DNA of 64,000 nucleotides. Origin: Astrothelium macrocarpum (taxonomy: Eukaryota; Ascomycota; Dothideomycetes; Trypetheliales; Trypetheliaceae). The stretch is taken from NCBI GenBank assembly GCA_021030915.1, contig JAGEMR010000115.1, positions 1 through 64,000 of the forward strand. Direction: 5' to 3'. Shown here piece after piece: positions 43,810 to 56,101 of this stretch. A program made the position numbers and the translations under genes. Position 1 is the stretch's first letter. Each line of letters begins with the position of its first letter. Under the pieces are notes generated by a model. The model searched no databases. It saw only the letters and a program-made list of their open reading frames with translations, and was not told the DNA's origin.

Positions 43810-46800
43810 GACTGTAGTTGGAGCTGAGTGGAAGGCCTTCAGACCACAGGTAATAGGGCTAGATCGGCAAAACCTCGGGTTAGGGTTGCCTGTGTACTCC
43901 GCCGAACATGGCTTTCAATGTCTATTAACGTCTATTTGCATCATTATTCGCCTATTTCTTTATCACTTGCTCCTGAGGTGTTCATTTTGGCCAGATTCTG
44001 TGCTATTTGCGGTGCAATGTGCATCCTGTAACAATCAGAAACAGACCAATATTCCAAAATACTTGTCGGGAACTTGTATGAAAATCTCCACTCACATCTG
44101 CCTCAAAAACTTTATCTAGCTGCGTAGAAGTGAATGGGGCCTTCTAAGCTCGTACAGCTTGAGTGAGAACACGCACGACCATAGATGGGTGCACCAACTC
44201 CGACGCTCCAATGCTTACATCTCGCGATCATATCATCACCTCTGCCCGCCTCAACTAATGCGATCAACGTGCAGGAATGATGTTTCTAGGTCTATGTCAC
44301 GGTTCACACACCAACGGGACTGCAAGTGCATTTTCAAATCATCTTCAGAGAATTTCAACCGTCATCCGTCTGTCCAGCTGCCTCCGCGAACCGAGTGTAA
44401 CCTGCGGGACGGCTACCTGCATGGTGATGATGCGTTGGTTGCTTGGTTCGCTTCACTCTTCGCGCTCGAACCTATCCGTGCACTACGATCAGTTGAAGTT
44501 GTCAACAGTATTTCGAATCGGCTGTCTCCATGGAAAGACAAATCGCCCGCTCATTTTCAAAAGTGTGCCAGCTTGCCTATCAATCAAATCAATGTATCAA
44601 TCACTCTCAATCGCTCTCATATGTTGTGCGAAGAATATACCAACCCTTGCAAAATGCAAGACCGGGTGCGAGCTGGATGTTATGCAAACATGCAAGATCT
44701 TTGGTCCCGGAATCCCACGGACCCTGTCTAACAAATCTCCGCCACTGCAACTCTTGCTCCTGTTCACTTGTTGCAGCAAATTAGGTTTCGCATTGCGCAG
44801 CTTGAGTTTGGCTCTTTTGATTTGACACGAATGCGTTACTCTGAACGTATGTATGTCCGTACGTAGGTTCAGTTTACGGTAAGGATCCAATATCAAGTTG
44901 CACCCACAATATCACAACTCTCTCCAATCACTTAGGACTGGCCCTGATCCTCTGTCATTGAAGCTCGCATCCCAAAGGTAAACTGACCATCTTCAAACAT
45001 CGATACCGGTGGCTAAGAAAGGATAGGCTCTACAGCTTGATTCGGTCGTTGCTCTGCGTTATTACCTTCCTGATCAGCACCTACTTCGCGAGTGTAAACC
45101 CGTGCGACAAGCGCACAACCGATTGCCTCAGATTCCAAAGTATGTATGGCTGATTGGTCAGTACTTCGACAGCCATTGAATCGAAACGCTTGCCAAATGC
45201 ATGTTCAGGGCTGTCCATCGATCGATGGCCCAGACTACCGATGAGTTGGTTCATATTCCAGTAGTGATTTAAACATTTGGAACCAGCTACATACACAAGG
45301 AAATGTGTAAAAGCATCGCCTTAAGCATATGTGCAGTTCTGATCCCGACCAACTTCCCAAACATACCTTGTCGAACCGTAAGTTAAACATAAGAACGACG
45401 ACCAACACCACTCCCGGAGTATTGAGATACATAAATATTTATTGAGAGATTAGACATGGGCACAGGTGCTATTACTTTCCAGATTTAGGACTTTGAATTG
45501 GGCGAGAGATATTGGTCGACAACATTCACGTTCATTTTTGCCCTGTTCTGTAAACATGAAACCTAATGTTTTCATAATTATCGATCAAGGCAGATATTGC
45601 CAACAGCATGTCTCCTTATGCAGGAGAATGTGGCGAAGGGCCTTTGCATTGACAGAGGAAAGATGTACGTGGCCGCAAAATTTCCTGCGAGCTTCCAGTG
45701 GCTGAAAGCACGTCGCACCTAAGCCGTGGTAATTCGGCTAACCCATCCAAGGTTTCTATAGCTTTCAAACGCCCAAAACACTCCTCTCAAGCAATTGGAC
45801 ATATCTTGTTTGCTCGCTCTAAGCTTTATGGTTTCGCTTATGGTGCCTCATCCCGACAAATCCTCAACTTACAGAAGAACGCATCTAAATTCGAGACAGG
45901 TGCGTCGGATGTATGACAGTTCTGACAAACGCAAAGCGCTCTTGATTGGGGCTAGGTTTCTCAGGGTTCTTAGTGAGGCTCGTATTCCGTAGCCGTCAAA
46001 CGGCCAGTATTATCCTGCAGACTATGTCACCCTATCTCCCGGCAGATCTTGCTGCTTATCATATGCAGACATATTGAGCTCAATATCGTCACTACGTGGG
46101 AACTTTGATGACCCGCGACTTGGGATGTCCAGGATAGAATCGTTCTAGGCATCGAAACCCCAACAAATAATCGTGGGAAATTGAAGGAATTAATTAGGCC
46201 CGAGCGAGGTCCAACGTCGTCACACGTTCCACGCTTGCTCAGGAATTCAGCTGCGGGTTTGTTGTGCAGAGGCTCACTGCTCGTGCCTTCCTAGGTCCAG
46301 CGATCGATGCTCTGTTGCACTCAACGCTACATGCATTGAGCCGTAGCTCTCATGGATGCCCCACGCAGATTGTTGGCTCGGATGCCGTCTCTATCCGCGT
46401 GTTGGTACAAGTGTATGTCAGTGAGCATCAGATTGCTGCGAGCTTTGGTCGAGACGGCCTTTCAATAGGTGACAAGTTGCACGGACAAGCAAGCAGCTTC
46501 ACCAACTATTCTTGCGTTGTGTGGACCGTTCTCAATTTCTTTATCATTTAAAACGCAATCAGGGGTCTATTCAAGTACGGCCTAAAATAACTGGACATTG
46601 GTAATAATGAGAAGATCCAGGATCCACTCCCACCTCCCAATACTAGCCTATCACAATAGATCTATCCCGGTGCCAGATCCACAGCTCATCCCGGCGACTG
46701 TTCATTCGCTCTCGTTAGGAGCAAACCCGGTACGACTGACCCTAAGGTGCCTTGCAGCTATCCAGCATTTGCACACACCCTATTCACGTATTCATCTGTC

Positions 46801-47001
46801 TGCTTCATATCAGTGCTGGGTCGTGACATGACCTGCACGTACTTTGGAGTGAAAGAGCTGACTCCACTACCCCATGACACTCGCGAAGGCATTCTCCCCT
46901 TCTATAATCTTGACTGCATTATACCAATGACAATGGAGCACAGCCTTCGTCAGACCTCACGCTCTACGCCTTTACCAAGCAATAGGACAGGACTGCGGAC
47001 G
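43810..47001. other. Gene-poor interval
   Basis: About 3.2 kb upstream of the Zn2Cys6 gene. Overlapping open frames at 44159-44731 and 44277-44825 have no domains and lie in different frames over the same bases, so both are probably chance. A long regulatory region or leader for the transcription factor is possible. No repeat or RNA gene recognised. Confidence 0.5.
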
Positions 47002-48644
47002 ATGTCTGAACACAGACATGATAATGACACCAACAATGTTCATCCCAGGAGACGCATTCCTGTCGCTGTAAGCTACGTCATCTCATATCCCCATTCGTCT
47101 TGCATCTTCCAAGCTTCCTTTTTTGGTCGCGAGAGATCCTCATATTCTATTGCTGCTTTAGCTATTAGCTCGACATAACAATAAGCTCATTAGCTGTGTC
47201 TAGTGTGGTCGCTGTCGAAAACGCAAAATTAGATGCAGTGGGGATCCAGGGGACGGCTCCGGATGTCAAAACTGCCGTCAGGCCGGAGCTGACTTGGCGC
47301 TCTGTCAGTTCAACAGAGTAACGTTGTTCTACTGATGATTCCTCTTATGTAAGCTAACTTTCATGCCAGGTTAATTCGGAGGCGCTTGAATTTGCATCTC
47401 CATATACTCCCTGCAACAACACGAGCGCTACTGGTAGCTTTTACGGTCCCGAAGTGCCACTTCAAAACGCTCCTAGCCATAGCCTACTCTCAGCTAGCAC
47501 AGTCAATGGTTACCCCAAAGCGTATGGGCAGCATTACCCTTTAAGAACGACGAACCCTTCAGGAAGCACTTGGGGCTACGCCGATGAGTCGTCTATTGAA
47601 GGATTGAACTTTCAGAACTCAGTGTATGGCCATCCACAGGCTCAAGAGCAGATGAGCCAATATTTTGGGACAATGGAACACCCACGCAATTGGAATGGTA
47701 CAAATCAGTGGGCAGATCATGCGCAACCAATATATTACGAAAAAGAACCCCAGACGAGCAACCAAGTTCGATTTGGAAGTAACACTGGTGGTCGACTGAC
47801 GAGTGTGACTTGCGAGGGTATCTCACCACTGAGTATGACCTCACTCCATTCTTCTCTTCCAATTCCAGCTTCGCTTGAAGCACGTCAGTTGCCGATGCCA
47901 ACGAGAAATCACAGTGTCTCATCCGCCGGTAGTAGCACGTCGGCAATAAAATCCACTGGCAACCCAGGCAGTGCTCGAGCTCGCTTATCGTCCCATTCCA
48001 GTATTCCCAATCTGAGATCTGTGCATCATAGCTTACCCTACAAAAGCTGCCATGGCGACTCCTGGGTATCAGTGGGCTCTACATCAGAGAGCCGCAGGAG
48101 CTCAGCGAATTGTCCGTCCGCAAGCAGCCTCATGCCACCTCCAGGCTCGCGATTGTCTCTGTCGTCCGCATCAGCCATTCCCGTCGCAGATGTCCCCAAT
48201 ACTAGCATTGCTCATATGGGTTATGTAGCCATAGGAATGGCGGAGAGTGAGGTCAATCCGGCGTCGAATATGCCTTCTCTTAATTACAGCTCGTCCGGCC
48301 CTTCGAGCTCTTTCACTTCATTCGGCCCACTCAATTCGCGTCAGTCAACATCGACCTTTTCCAGCGGGGTGCCCACCTCGCATAACCCGCTTTTCAGTCG
48401 ATCTAGTAGCCCGATATCATCGAATCCACCCACTCTATACAGCTATAGTGCGGATAATGGCTCGAAAAGCGACCATCCAGAGCAGGATACCAATTTAAGC
48501 GGAACTCTAATCAGCGGCCAAAAATACGCGCCTCTCCAACAACCTCCGTCGAGAATCGACCCCGTTACCAATGGCGTAGGTGAAGATCCTTTTAGCCAGC
48601 CTGTGCGGCGAGAACCAGTCAGAGCCTGGGAAAGCCAGCGCTGA
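47002..48644 (+). CDS. Zn2Cys6 transcription factor
   Basis: Three exons: 47002-47067, 47204-47317, 47370-48644; introns of 136 and 52 nt; 484 residues. The start used is ATG 47002; the same frame is open upstream with earlier ATGs near 46927, so a longer N-terminus is possible. Residues about 17-60 form the zinc cluster: R-R-R-I-P-V-A-C-G-R-C-R-K-R-K-I-R-C, then a nine-residue spacer and C-Q-N-C, then C-Q-F. This is a binuclear Zn2Cys6 DNA-binding domain close to the N-terminus. No fungal_trans middle-homology domain is visible. The remaining ~420 residues are rich in Ser, Pro, Asn and Tyr and look disordered, as an activation region would be. Target genes are unknown; adjacency to RPB2 is probably incidental. 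Confidence 0.9.
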
Positions 48645-49575
48645 CTGATAACCACGAAGCTCCACTGAGCAGACTGAATCCGTGTCTAGCACATCGACCT
48701 GTACGGCTGGAACATGCCCAAATGCAAAAAAGGAACCCGCCATTTCCGGTCTATCAATGCCCTCGTCCCGGTTGGGATTGTTTTCGATCTAGTCTTCCTT
48801 TCCTAGTTCATTGTTGTATTTGTTGAGCTTACGCAAAAACGGAAAAGTATGAGGTAATCAAGCTCTGTATGTTGTTTCATAGCGAGGCTATTGATAATGG
48901 TTCTGCACTTACATGAGGGAGACAACGTTATGTGGGGACTGTTTTTAGTATTGTATGCGCAAAGGGTCTGCAGACATTGAAGAGTCCACCCTGATCTCGT
49001 TTGATCTCTTTAGGTTTTGCTTGTAATAATTTCTGTATTAAGATTTCCCGGTGGCATTCGGGATGCAGGACATATCGTGCCTGAAGTCTACTGTTGAGGC
49101 CCTATCTTCGGGTTTGCTGAGCATAAAACTCATTACATACAGGGATGAGTAGTATATGTAGATGAAAACAAGAATGAGATGACTCTTAGTCATTTGCCAC
49201 ATGGGCACATTGCACAAAGGAACTGTACGCAATCCTACGAAAGCGTTCCTCACAAAATTACTAAGATTTCAAGCACTGCCCAATTTCGTTTAAGTGCCCC
49301 TAAACCTATTGCTTAGTAAATCTACCAAACTCGTGCAAATTTGGTTTGCAATAAGAGAATGCCCCTCCTTGACCTGATCACGCCTGTGGATCATGCACCA
49401 GCCGCTTTGCGCATTTCGTTTCAATCAAGTATCACGGACGCCAGAAAATGCAAATGAGCAAGCTTCCGTCGTCCAGCGTTGCATGTTTTGCTGAGAAAGG
49501 GGATTAGAACGGTCCAGCGGTCTTCCATGGACTAGACTGACCAACAAACCATCCACCAAGCCGGAATGCAACAGT
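48645..49575. other. Convergent intergenic region
   Basis: About 930 bp between the stop of the Zn2Cys6 gene and the stop of rpb2. Probably long 3' UTRs; no gene seen. Confidence 0.5.
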
Positions 49576-52500
49576 CTAGCGGACTGTCACACCACTCTTA
49601 TTTGTGAACATTCGGGCGGCGATGTTCATAGCACCAAGTTCTTGAAAAAGGAGTTTCATCGCGTAGGGCATGTGTACTTGTGCGATCTTGGTTTTATTCT
49701 TGCATGGGCGACACTCGAACTGATTCTTCTTGAGATTCCTGCTCAACCATTAGCACAATTCCATATGCCTATACAAAGAGAAAGGTAAGAAGGGATGGAG
49801 ATAGAGGATACTCACGCAATTGGTGTCATCAAACCACAGATCTCGCAAATATGGACCCTGAACGCATCCGAGACCTCGAAAAGTCGTTCCTTCAAGAACG
49901 CGCTTGCACCGTGACTGATCATACAGTCACGTTCCATCTCTCCGAAGCGCAGACCACCATCCCTTGCTCTTCCCTCCACCGGCTGCCTTGTTAGAATCTG
50001 CACTGGCCCTCTTGCGCGTGCATGTATCTTATCATCCACCATATGCCGCAGACGTTGATAGTACGTGGGACCGAAGAAGACCTGGGCGCGCAACTTTCGG
50101 CCTGTGTGACCATTATACATGACCTCGAATCCGCGCGATTGGAAACCGTTTTGCCGGAGGAAGTTGGAGATGTCAGAGACGGTAATGGGTGAGAAAGGCG
50201 TTGCGTCACCTTCGTTACCGGTGAGAGAACCAAGCTTGCTAAGCAGGCACTCGACCAGATGGGCGATAGTCATTCGTGAAGGGATGGCGTGAGGATTGAT
50301 GATGAGATCAGGCGTGATGCCTTGAGACGTAAAGGGCATGTCTTCTTGACGATAAGTTATGCCAATTGTTCCTTTTTGCCCGTGACGCGAGGCAAACTTG
50401 TCGCCAATCTGAGGAACCTTGGTTGTACGAGTGCGGACTTTGACGAATTTGAGTCCTTCGGTATTGGTCGTGAGCACAACTTGATCAACGATACCATTCT
50501 CTGTGCTTCGAAGAGGCGTGCTGACGTCGCGCTTCGTATGAAGCTTGGTGCGTTGGCCTAGCTCCTCCACATCTGGTGCGATGGGCGCCGTTTTGCCAAT
50601 GATAATGTCCTCGCCGGAAACGCGTACACCTGGGGAGATGATGCCATCATTATCGAGCTTATCATACGTGCCACGTTTCAGACGAAGAGTATCGCTCCGC
50701 ATGGGCTTCTCAAACTCCTCCAATACAGTCGAACCAATACGTTTTTCCTGGTCTGTATAGGATCGATAGAAAAGGCTGCGGAAAAGACCGCGATCGATTG
50801 AGGATTGATTCATAATTACTGAATCTTCTTGATTATATCCAGAATAACATGCAATTGCAACAATCGCGTTCTGACCAGCCGGCAATTCTTGAAAATTCAA
50901 ATACTTCATCGAGTGCGTCGTCGCGAGGGGTTTTTGTGGATAATAAAGGACGTTGACCATTGTGTCCATGCGGGAAGAGAAATTAGTCAGCATGACACCC
51001 ATTGCTTGCTTCCCCATAGCTGATTGATACGTGTTACGTGGCGACTGATTGTGATCTGGGAACGGGATGATGCTTGCACAGATACCCAGAATCATGGCCG
51101 GATGGATTTCGCAGTGGGTATAGCTCTTGACATTAGGATTCGGTTTAGCTTGAACCCGCGCGAGGGGATCTTTCTGCCCATCATCATCGACAATGACACG
51201 CCCTGCTTTCATAGCCTGATGAGTGGCAATGTCTTCGGGAAACATCATGATCATTGCCGTTTCCTCTTCCTCTGCATCAAGGTACTCAATAACACCGTCT
51301 CGGACAAGACCCTGCCAGCCGTATCTCAACGATTCTCGCTGCTCATCGTCTAACGTTGGATCTTTCTTAATACGCTCATCTTCTTGCAATCGGTAGACAT
51401 GTGGATCTTTTTGGTAGATGAGATTTCCTCTGTTTTCACTCCTCGGATCCGTGTCAATGACAAAAAGTGGCCGCATAACACGTCCAGCATCGGTGAAAAT
51501 CTTAAACTCTCGCTCACGAACGTCTCTGACAAGACTAACTTCAAAAGAGATCATGCCCCTCCTCCGTACATCTTGAATAGTCTTGACCAGTTTTGACGGA
51601 TCTCGCGAGACGCCAACCCATACACCATTCACAAAAATCTTGGTTGCGTTTGGAAAAGCGACCGGATCGTATTCTTCCAAGATCTCCATGTTGTTCTGGT
51701 TCATGAACTCCACAATTGGTTCACTCGGAGTGCCAACACTGACGTAACACATGAGGGCCAAATTCTTGACCAGTCCACAGGCCTGGCCTTCGGGAGTCTC
51801 TGCGGGGCAGACCAGGCCCCAATGTGTATTGTGCAGCTGGCGTGGCTTGGCAATCTTGCCATCACGTCCGATAGGTGTATTGGTTCTTCGAAGATGCGAC
51901 AAGGTCGACGCAAAGGTGTAACGATTCAGCACTTGAGAAACTCCTGCCTTCGATGACATGGCCTTTCTCTGTTCGCCCCAGTTGCCAGTCGACAGGGAAT
52001 ATCGTAGACCGTTTGTAATGTGTGCCGATTTCACAGCTAAAGTGATACTGAATTCTCTATTGTTCTCAATAGCTTTCTGAAGATGCTGGTATACGTCCTT
52101 GGTCAGACGCTGGAAGAGAGTTCTGAAAAGACTTGCCAAGAGAGGACCAGCAAGGTCTAATCTTTTCTTTCCAAAGTGATCGCGGTCGTCCTCCTCTCTT
52201 CGCCCAAGGGCACATTGGAGAAGACGATGGATCATGTAACCAAGGAAAAAGGCCTTTCGCGTTTCGCTGCCTTCTTGCTGTGAGATGTGTGGCAGAAATT
52301 CTTTTTGGAGGATGTCCTTGGCATATCTGATACGCTTCTCCCTCGTACCACTCTGATTACAGCGTTTTCCAATGTAGTCGAGAGCAATGTCGCGATCTTG
52401 GATTGACCATGCATCGTTCAGAATGGGTCTCAACTTTTCCATCATCTGTGCGTCGCTTTTGTCGAAAATGATGTGGTTGAGGATATCTTGGTCCGCGACT

Positions 52501-53429
52501 ATTCCAAGGGCTCTAAAGATGATCCCGACCGGTACATCTGCCTTGACGTACGGAAGAGTAGCCATGATACTCTGGCCGATAAGATTTTGCATGTCTGTAG
52601 ACTTGCCGTATAACTTCACTTGCATGCTACTGATCAGTCTCGAGCCCTTTTCAAGAGCGCTTCGAATCTCGGCCACATAAGGCGTAGCACTTTGCTTTTT
52701 ATGAAAAACTTGAACGATGTTCGCAGCGCTGCGTTCTTGGGCAATGAGCACTTTCTCACTCCCGTTGATGACAAAGTAGCCCCCCTGATCATAAGGACAT
52801 TCTTGAAAGGCATACAGCCTGTTGGTCGGCAGATTTCTGAGAACACAAATCTTGGACTTGAGCATGACAGGGAGTTTTCCAATAAAGACTCGCGTGCCTT
52901 CGTCATTTGGGTCTTCTTCATCAGACCGCTCCCACACCAATTCTGTTGGACCTTGACGATTGTCATCCAGATTTAGTTCGGCTTCTTCACCGTCAGCAGT
53001 GCCAATAGCACGCTCGCGCGCGACAAGGACCCTCTTCTTCATTGCGACATATATAGGACTTGAGTAGGTAAGATTACGGAGGCGTGCCTCGTGTGGCAAC
53101 AACGGACGCGTGCTGCCGTCTCCTTCGGTGATAGCGGCTTGAGAAATTGTAATGTTGCCAAACTCAATCTCATACCTCCTCTTGACTATGGGATCCATAT
53201 CGTCATCTGACTGAGGTGCATTTTGGTCGAGAATGAGCCGGCCGTTTTCGGTGACCAAGTCCTGCATCGTCGAGCTGGCGAATTCATCGAAGGAGTCGAG
53301 CTGCTGCGATACCAGGCCTTTGGAATCAAAGAAGGAGTCGATGGCGGCCCAGAAATCAGCGGAGACCATGTCAGCACCATCCTCAGCATCGTAGTCATCC
53401 GGGCCAAAACCATCTTCGTACTCGTCCAT
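49576..53429 (-). CDS. rpb2: RNA polymerase II second-largest subunit RPB2
   Basis: Core catalytic subunit of RNA polymerase II. Two exons: 53429-49816 and 49738-49576, with a 77-nt intron (GTGAGT donor, CAG acceptor); 1258 residues. An acidic N-terminus (M-D-E-Y-E-D-G-F) is followed by the protrusion, lobe, fork, external and hybrid-binding domains. Diagnostic segments include Y-F-V-I-N-G-S-E-K-V-L-I-A-Q-E-R, H-W-G-L-V-C-P-A-E-T-P-E-G-Q-A-C-G-L, G-Y-N-Q-E-D-S-V-I-M-N, G-D-K-F-A-S-R-H-G-Q-K-G-T-I-G, and G-E-M-E-R-D-C-M-I-S-H-G. The intron falls within the C-terminal zinc-binding domain, after C-E-I-C-G; the second Cys pair C-R-P-C is in the last exon. The sequence is a standard marker for placing the species. 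Confidence 0.97.
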
Positions 53430-54408
53430 CTTGCGCTATCAAGCCAGAGCTATGCAACAAATGCCGTGCTCCGCACTGCTGGCTTGCTTTGGCGGATCAG
53501 CAAGAGACAAGGGCGGCTTGCTCTTCAACGCGCCTCCAGCCCCGGCGACAGAGCGACGAAAAAAAAAGGCTATGCCGAAGTCAGCAGCAACACAAGACGA
53601 GCGCATCTACACTAGAGGCAAGGCAACGCGCATGAAGTGGGCGGAAACTGGGATAGAAGTCTAAGAGTGTGAGAGAGAGCACGAAAGCACTGAGGCCGAA
53701 GGTGAAGGCGCGGGTGGCGGCGTTACGCGCTTGTCGCGCTTAAGGTATCAGAGCACTGATTACATAATGAGATCGGATTGTGATTAGTGCCATCACCGCC
53801 ACATTCTCAATTGTGGCTGGTGCTTTCACTTTGTCCATCTTCTTTCATCAGCTTCACTATCCAGGCACGCGTGTCCGGATTGAGGACACATAGAAGCCCA
53901 CAGCACTTCGTCAGATGGACTGCTTCCAAAAATATAGAGTTAACCCACGGGCCTATCACGAAGCACCCACGCCAAGTGCCCTCTCTGCTTTGGAGCTCAC
54001 GTGGATGCCGGCCTTAATTCCGTCGGCAGTTTTCCCGAATGATGGTCAGGTCCCACTAGAGCCCCTCCATCGTCATGTTTGGACTCGATTTAGTCGACGG
54101 ATAAATTGCTCATTATTGTGTGTTCCATCCTCTTCACCATCCAATAAGAGCGACATGAAGTCAAGCTCGTGTGGGTGCCCGCGTCGGCTTCCCCGAATGG
54201 TTGGGATAAGAATTTTGCTAGCATCTCCCCAGCGAACCCATCCCGCCGAGCCAGCCATGATCACTTGTTACCGCTGTGATGGAGGCGTGGGCCTGCCTGT
54301 GTGTGATTTTTCTTCTAGTCACGCTTCATTTGCTCCCCCTTGATTTATACTTCGTCACTTGCTATTTCTAGTTTCCTCTTTGCCGAACTTTCCCTTTGTT
54401 TCCCTACA
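53430..54408. promoter_or_regulatory. Divergent promoter region of rpb2 and lad1
   Basis: About 980 bp between the divergent start codons. No TATA box or named activator site stands out clearly. The frames open here are short and unassigned. Confidence 0.4.
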
Positions 54409-55568
54409 ATGGCTACAGCAACGACAACCACCGTGCAACCCACCAAGGTCAATATCGGTGTGTATACAAATCCTCAGCATGATCTCTGGGTCGCAGACGC
54501 GCAACCCACATTGGAAACTGTACGAAGGGGTGAGGATCTCAAGGAAGGCGAGGTTACTGTTGCTATCAGGAGCACCGGAATTTGCGGGTGAGCTTATTGC
54601 TAAATGGGTCTTTTCAATCGGCTCACATCTCCAGCTCCGATGTACACTTCTGGCACGCTGGCCGCATAGGCCCCATGATCGTTGAAGATACTCATATCCT
54701 CGGTCACGAGTCGGCTGGTGAAGTGCTCGCCGTACATCCTTCTGTGACATCCCTCCGACCCGGCGATCGAGTTGCTATCGAACCTAACATAATTTGCCAC
54801 GAGTGCGAAGCATGTTTGACAGGCCGGTATAACGGTTGCGAACGTGTGCTTTTCCTTTCAACACCTCCCGTACCAGGTCTCTTGCGACGTTATGTCAATC
54901 ATCCAGCAGTTCTGTGTCACAAAATTGGCGATATGAGTTATGAAGATGGATCACTGCTAGAGCCTCTGAGCGTTGCACTCGCAGGCATGCAGCGCAGTGG
55001 AGTCAGCCTAGGAGATCCCGTGGTTGTCTGTGGTGCTGGACCCATTGGCCTGGTGACATTGTTGTGTTGCCGTTCTGCTGGCGCTGAACCAATTGTCATT
55101 ACAGACATTGATGAAGGAAGACTGAAGTTTGCAAAGGAACTTGTGCCATCCGTGAGAACACACAAGGTTGAATTCTCCCACACACCACAACAAACCGGGG
55201 AGATGATCATTGCTGCTGCTGACGGCGAGAAAATGGCCATAGCCGTGGAGTGCACCGGCGTTCAAAGCAGTGTTGCGGGTGCCATCTGGTCAGTCAAATT
55301 TGGCGGCAAAGTGTTCGTGACTGGTGTCGGCAAGGATGACATGACCATTCCATTTGCCAGAGTAAACACACAAGAGATCGATCTCATTTTTCAATACCGA
55401 TACGCGAATACCTGGCCGCGCGCAATCCGTCTCGTCAGAAGCGGAGTCATAGATATGAAAAGGCTCGTCACTCATCGATTTCAGCTCGAGGAAGCCGTAC
55501 AAGCATTTGAGACAGCAGCCAATCCTAAGACTGGGGCCATCAAGGTACAGATTCAAAGCCTAGAATGA
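54409..55568 (+). CDS. lad1: L-arabinitol 4-dehydrogenase
   Basis: Zinc-dependent medium-chain dehydrogenase oxidising L-arabinitol to L-xylulose in the fungal L-arabinose pathway (NAD+). Two exons: 54409-54587 and 54635-55568, 47-nt intern; 370 residues. Catalytic zinc: Cys59 (G-I-C-G-S-D-V-H-F-W), His84-Glu85 (L-G-H-E-S-A-G-E). Structural zinc: Cys114, 117, 120 and 128. Rossmann motif G-A-G-P-I-G at 193-198, with Asp217-Ile218 positioned to select NAD+ over NADP+. Long stretches match Neurospora and Hypocrea LAD, for example T-P-P-V-P-G-L-L-R-R-Y-V-N-H-P and F-Q-Y-R-Y-x-N-T-W-P-R-A-I-R-L-V. A sorbitol or xylitol dehydrogenase is the alternative, but the similarity fits LAD better. Confidence 0.92.
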
Positions 55569-56101
55569 ACCAGTCATGTTTGCTACATGTCTCGGAGCTT
55601 TGCGCGCATCCCCGACTATTCTACCCTAAGCCGCATCTGGGTAGACTTGTCTCTGCCTGTGGAATAACGCAACAGCCATTTTCAACATCGTTTGTCAACA
55701 ACTGCCATGCATGATACAAATCTTTTATACCACATGGCGTGAGAGACTGCCTGTTTCAAATCCCAAACTATAGCGCGCTCTTCTGAAAGAGGCCGAATTG
55801 ACTCATGTCGTGAAATGGATTTAAATAGCGCACCTTTTTCTCAATAGGGACAGTCTCGGTCTGTTTCTTTTCGGCTTCTATGATTTGTGACTGTTCCGAC
55901 AAAGGCAATTTGAGACAACGCTCGATATGACCCGGCTGGCGACAAAGGTAATTTGAAGGAGAGGGCAAACTATTTAGAGGATATACGGCATAGTCTTTAC
56001 AACTTAATAGCCCACATATTTTCTCCTTGGCATCTTCTTTCCTCGCTCCATAATTTTCATCAAAATCTTATTCTTTTGCCAGCTTGAACAGATATCGCAA
56101 T
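55569..56101. other. Intergenic region
   Basis: 3' flank of lad1 and promoter of the 462-residue orphan gene. Nothing else definable. Confidence 0.5.

Noticed and set aside
43870..43885. Telomere-like GGGTTAGGGTTG
   Set aside because: Less than two full repeat units, in the promoter side of the cyclophilin gene; no array, so not an interstitial telomere.
44159..44825. Two overlapping plus-strand frames of 190 and 182 codons
   Set aside because: They occupy the same bases in different frames without domains; at most one could be real and nothing supports either.
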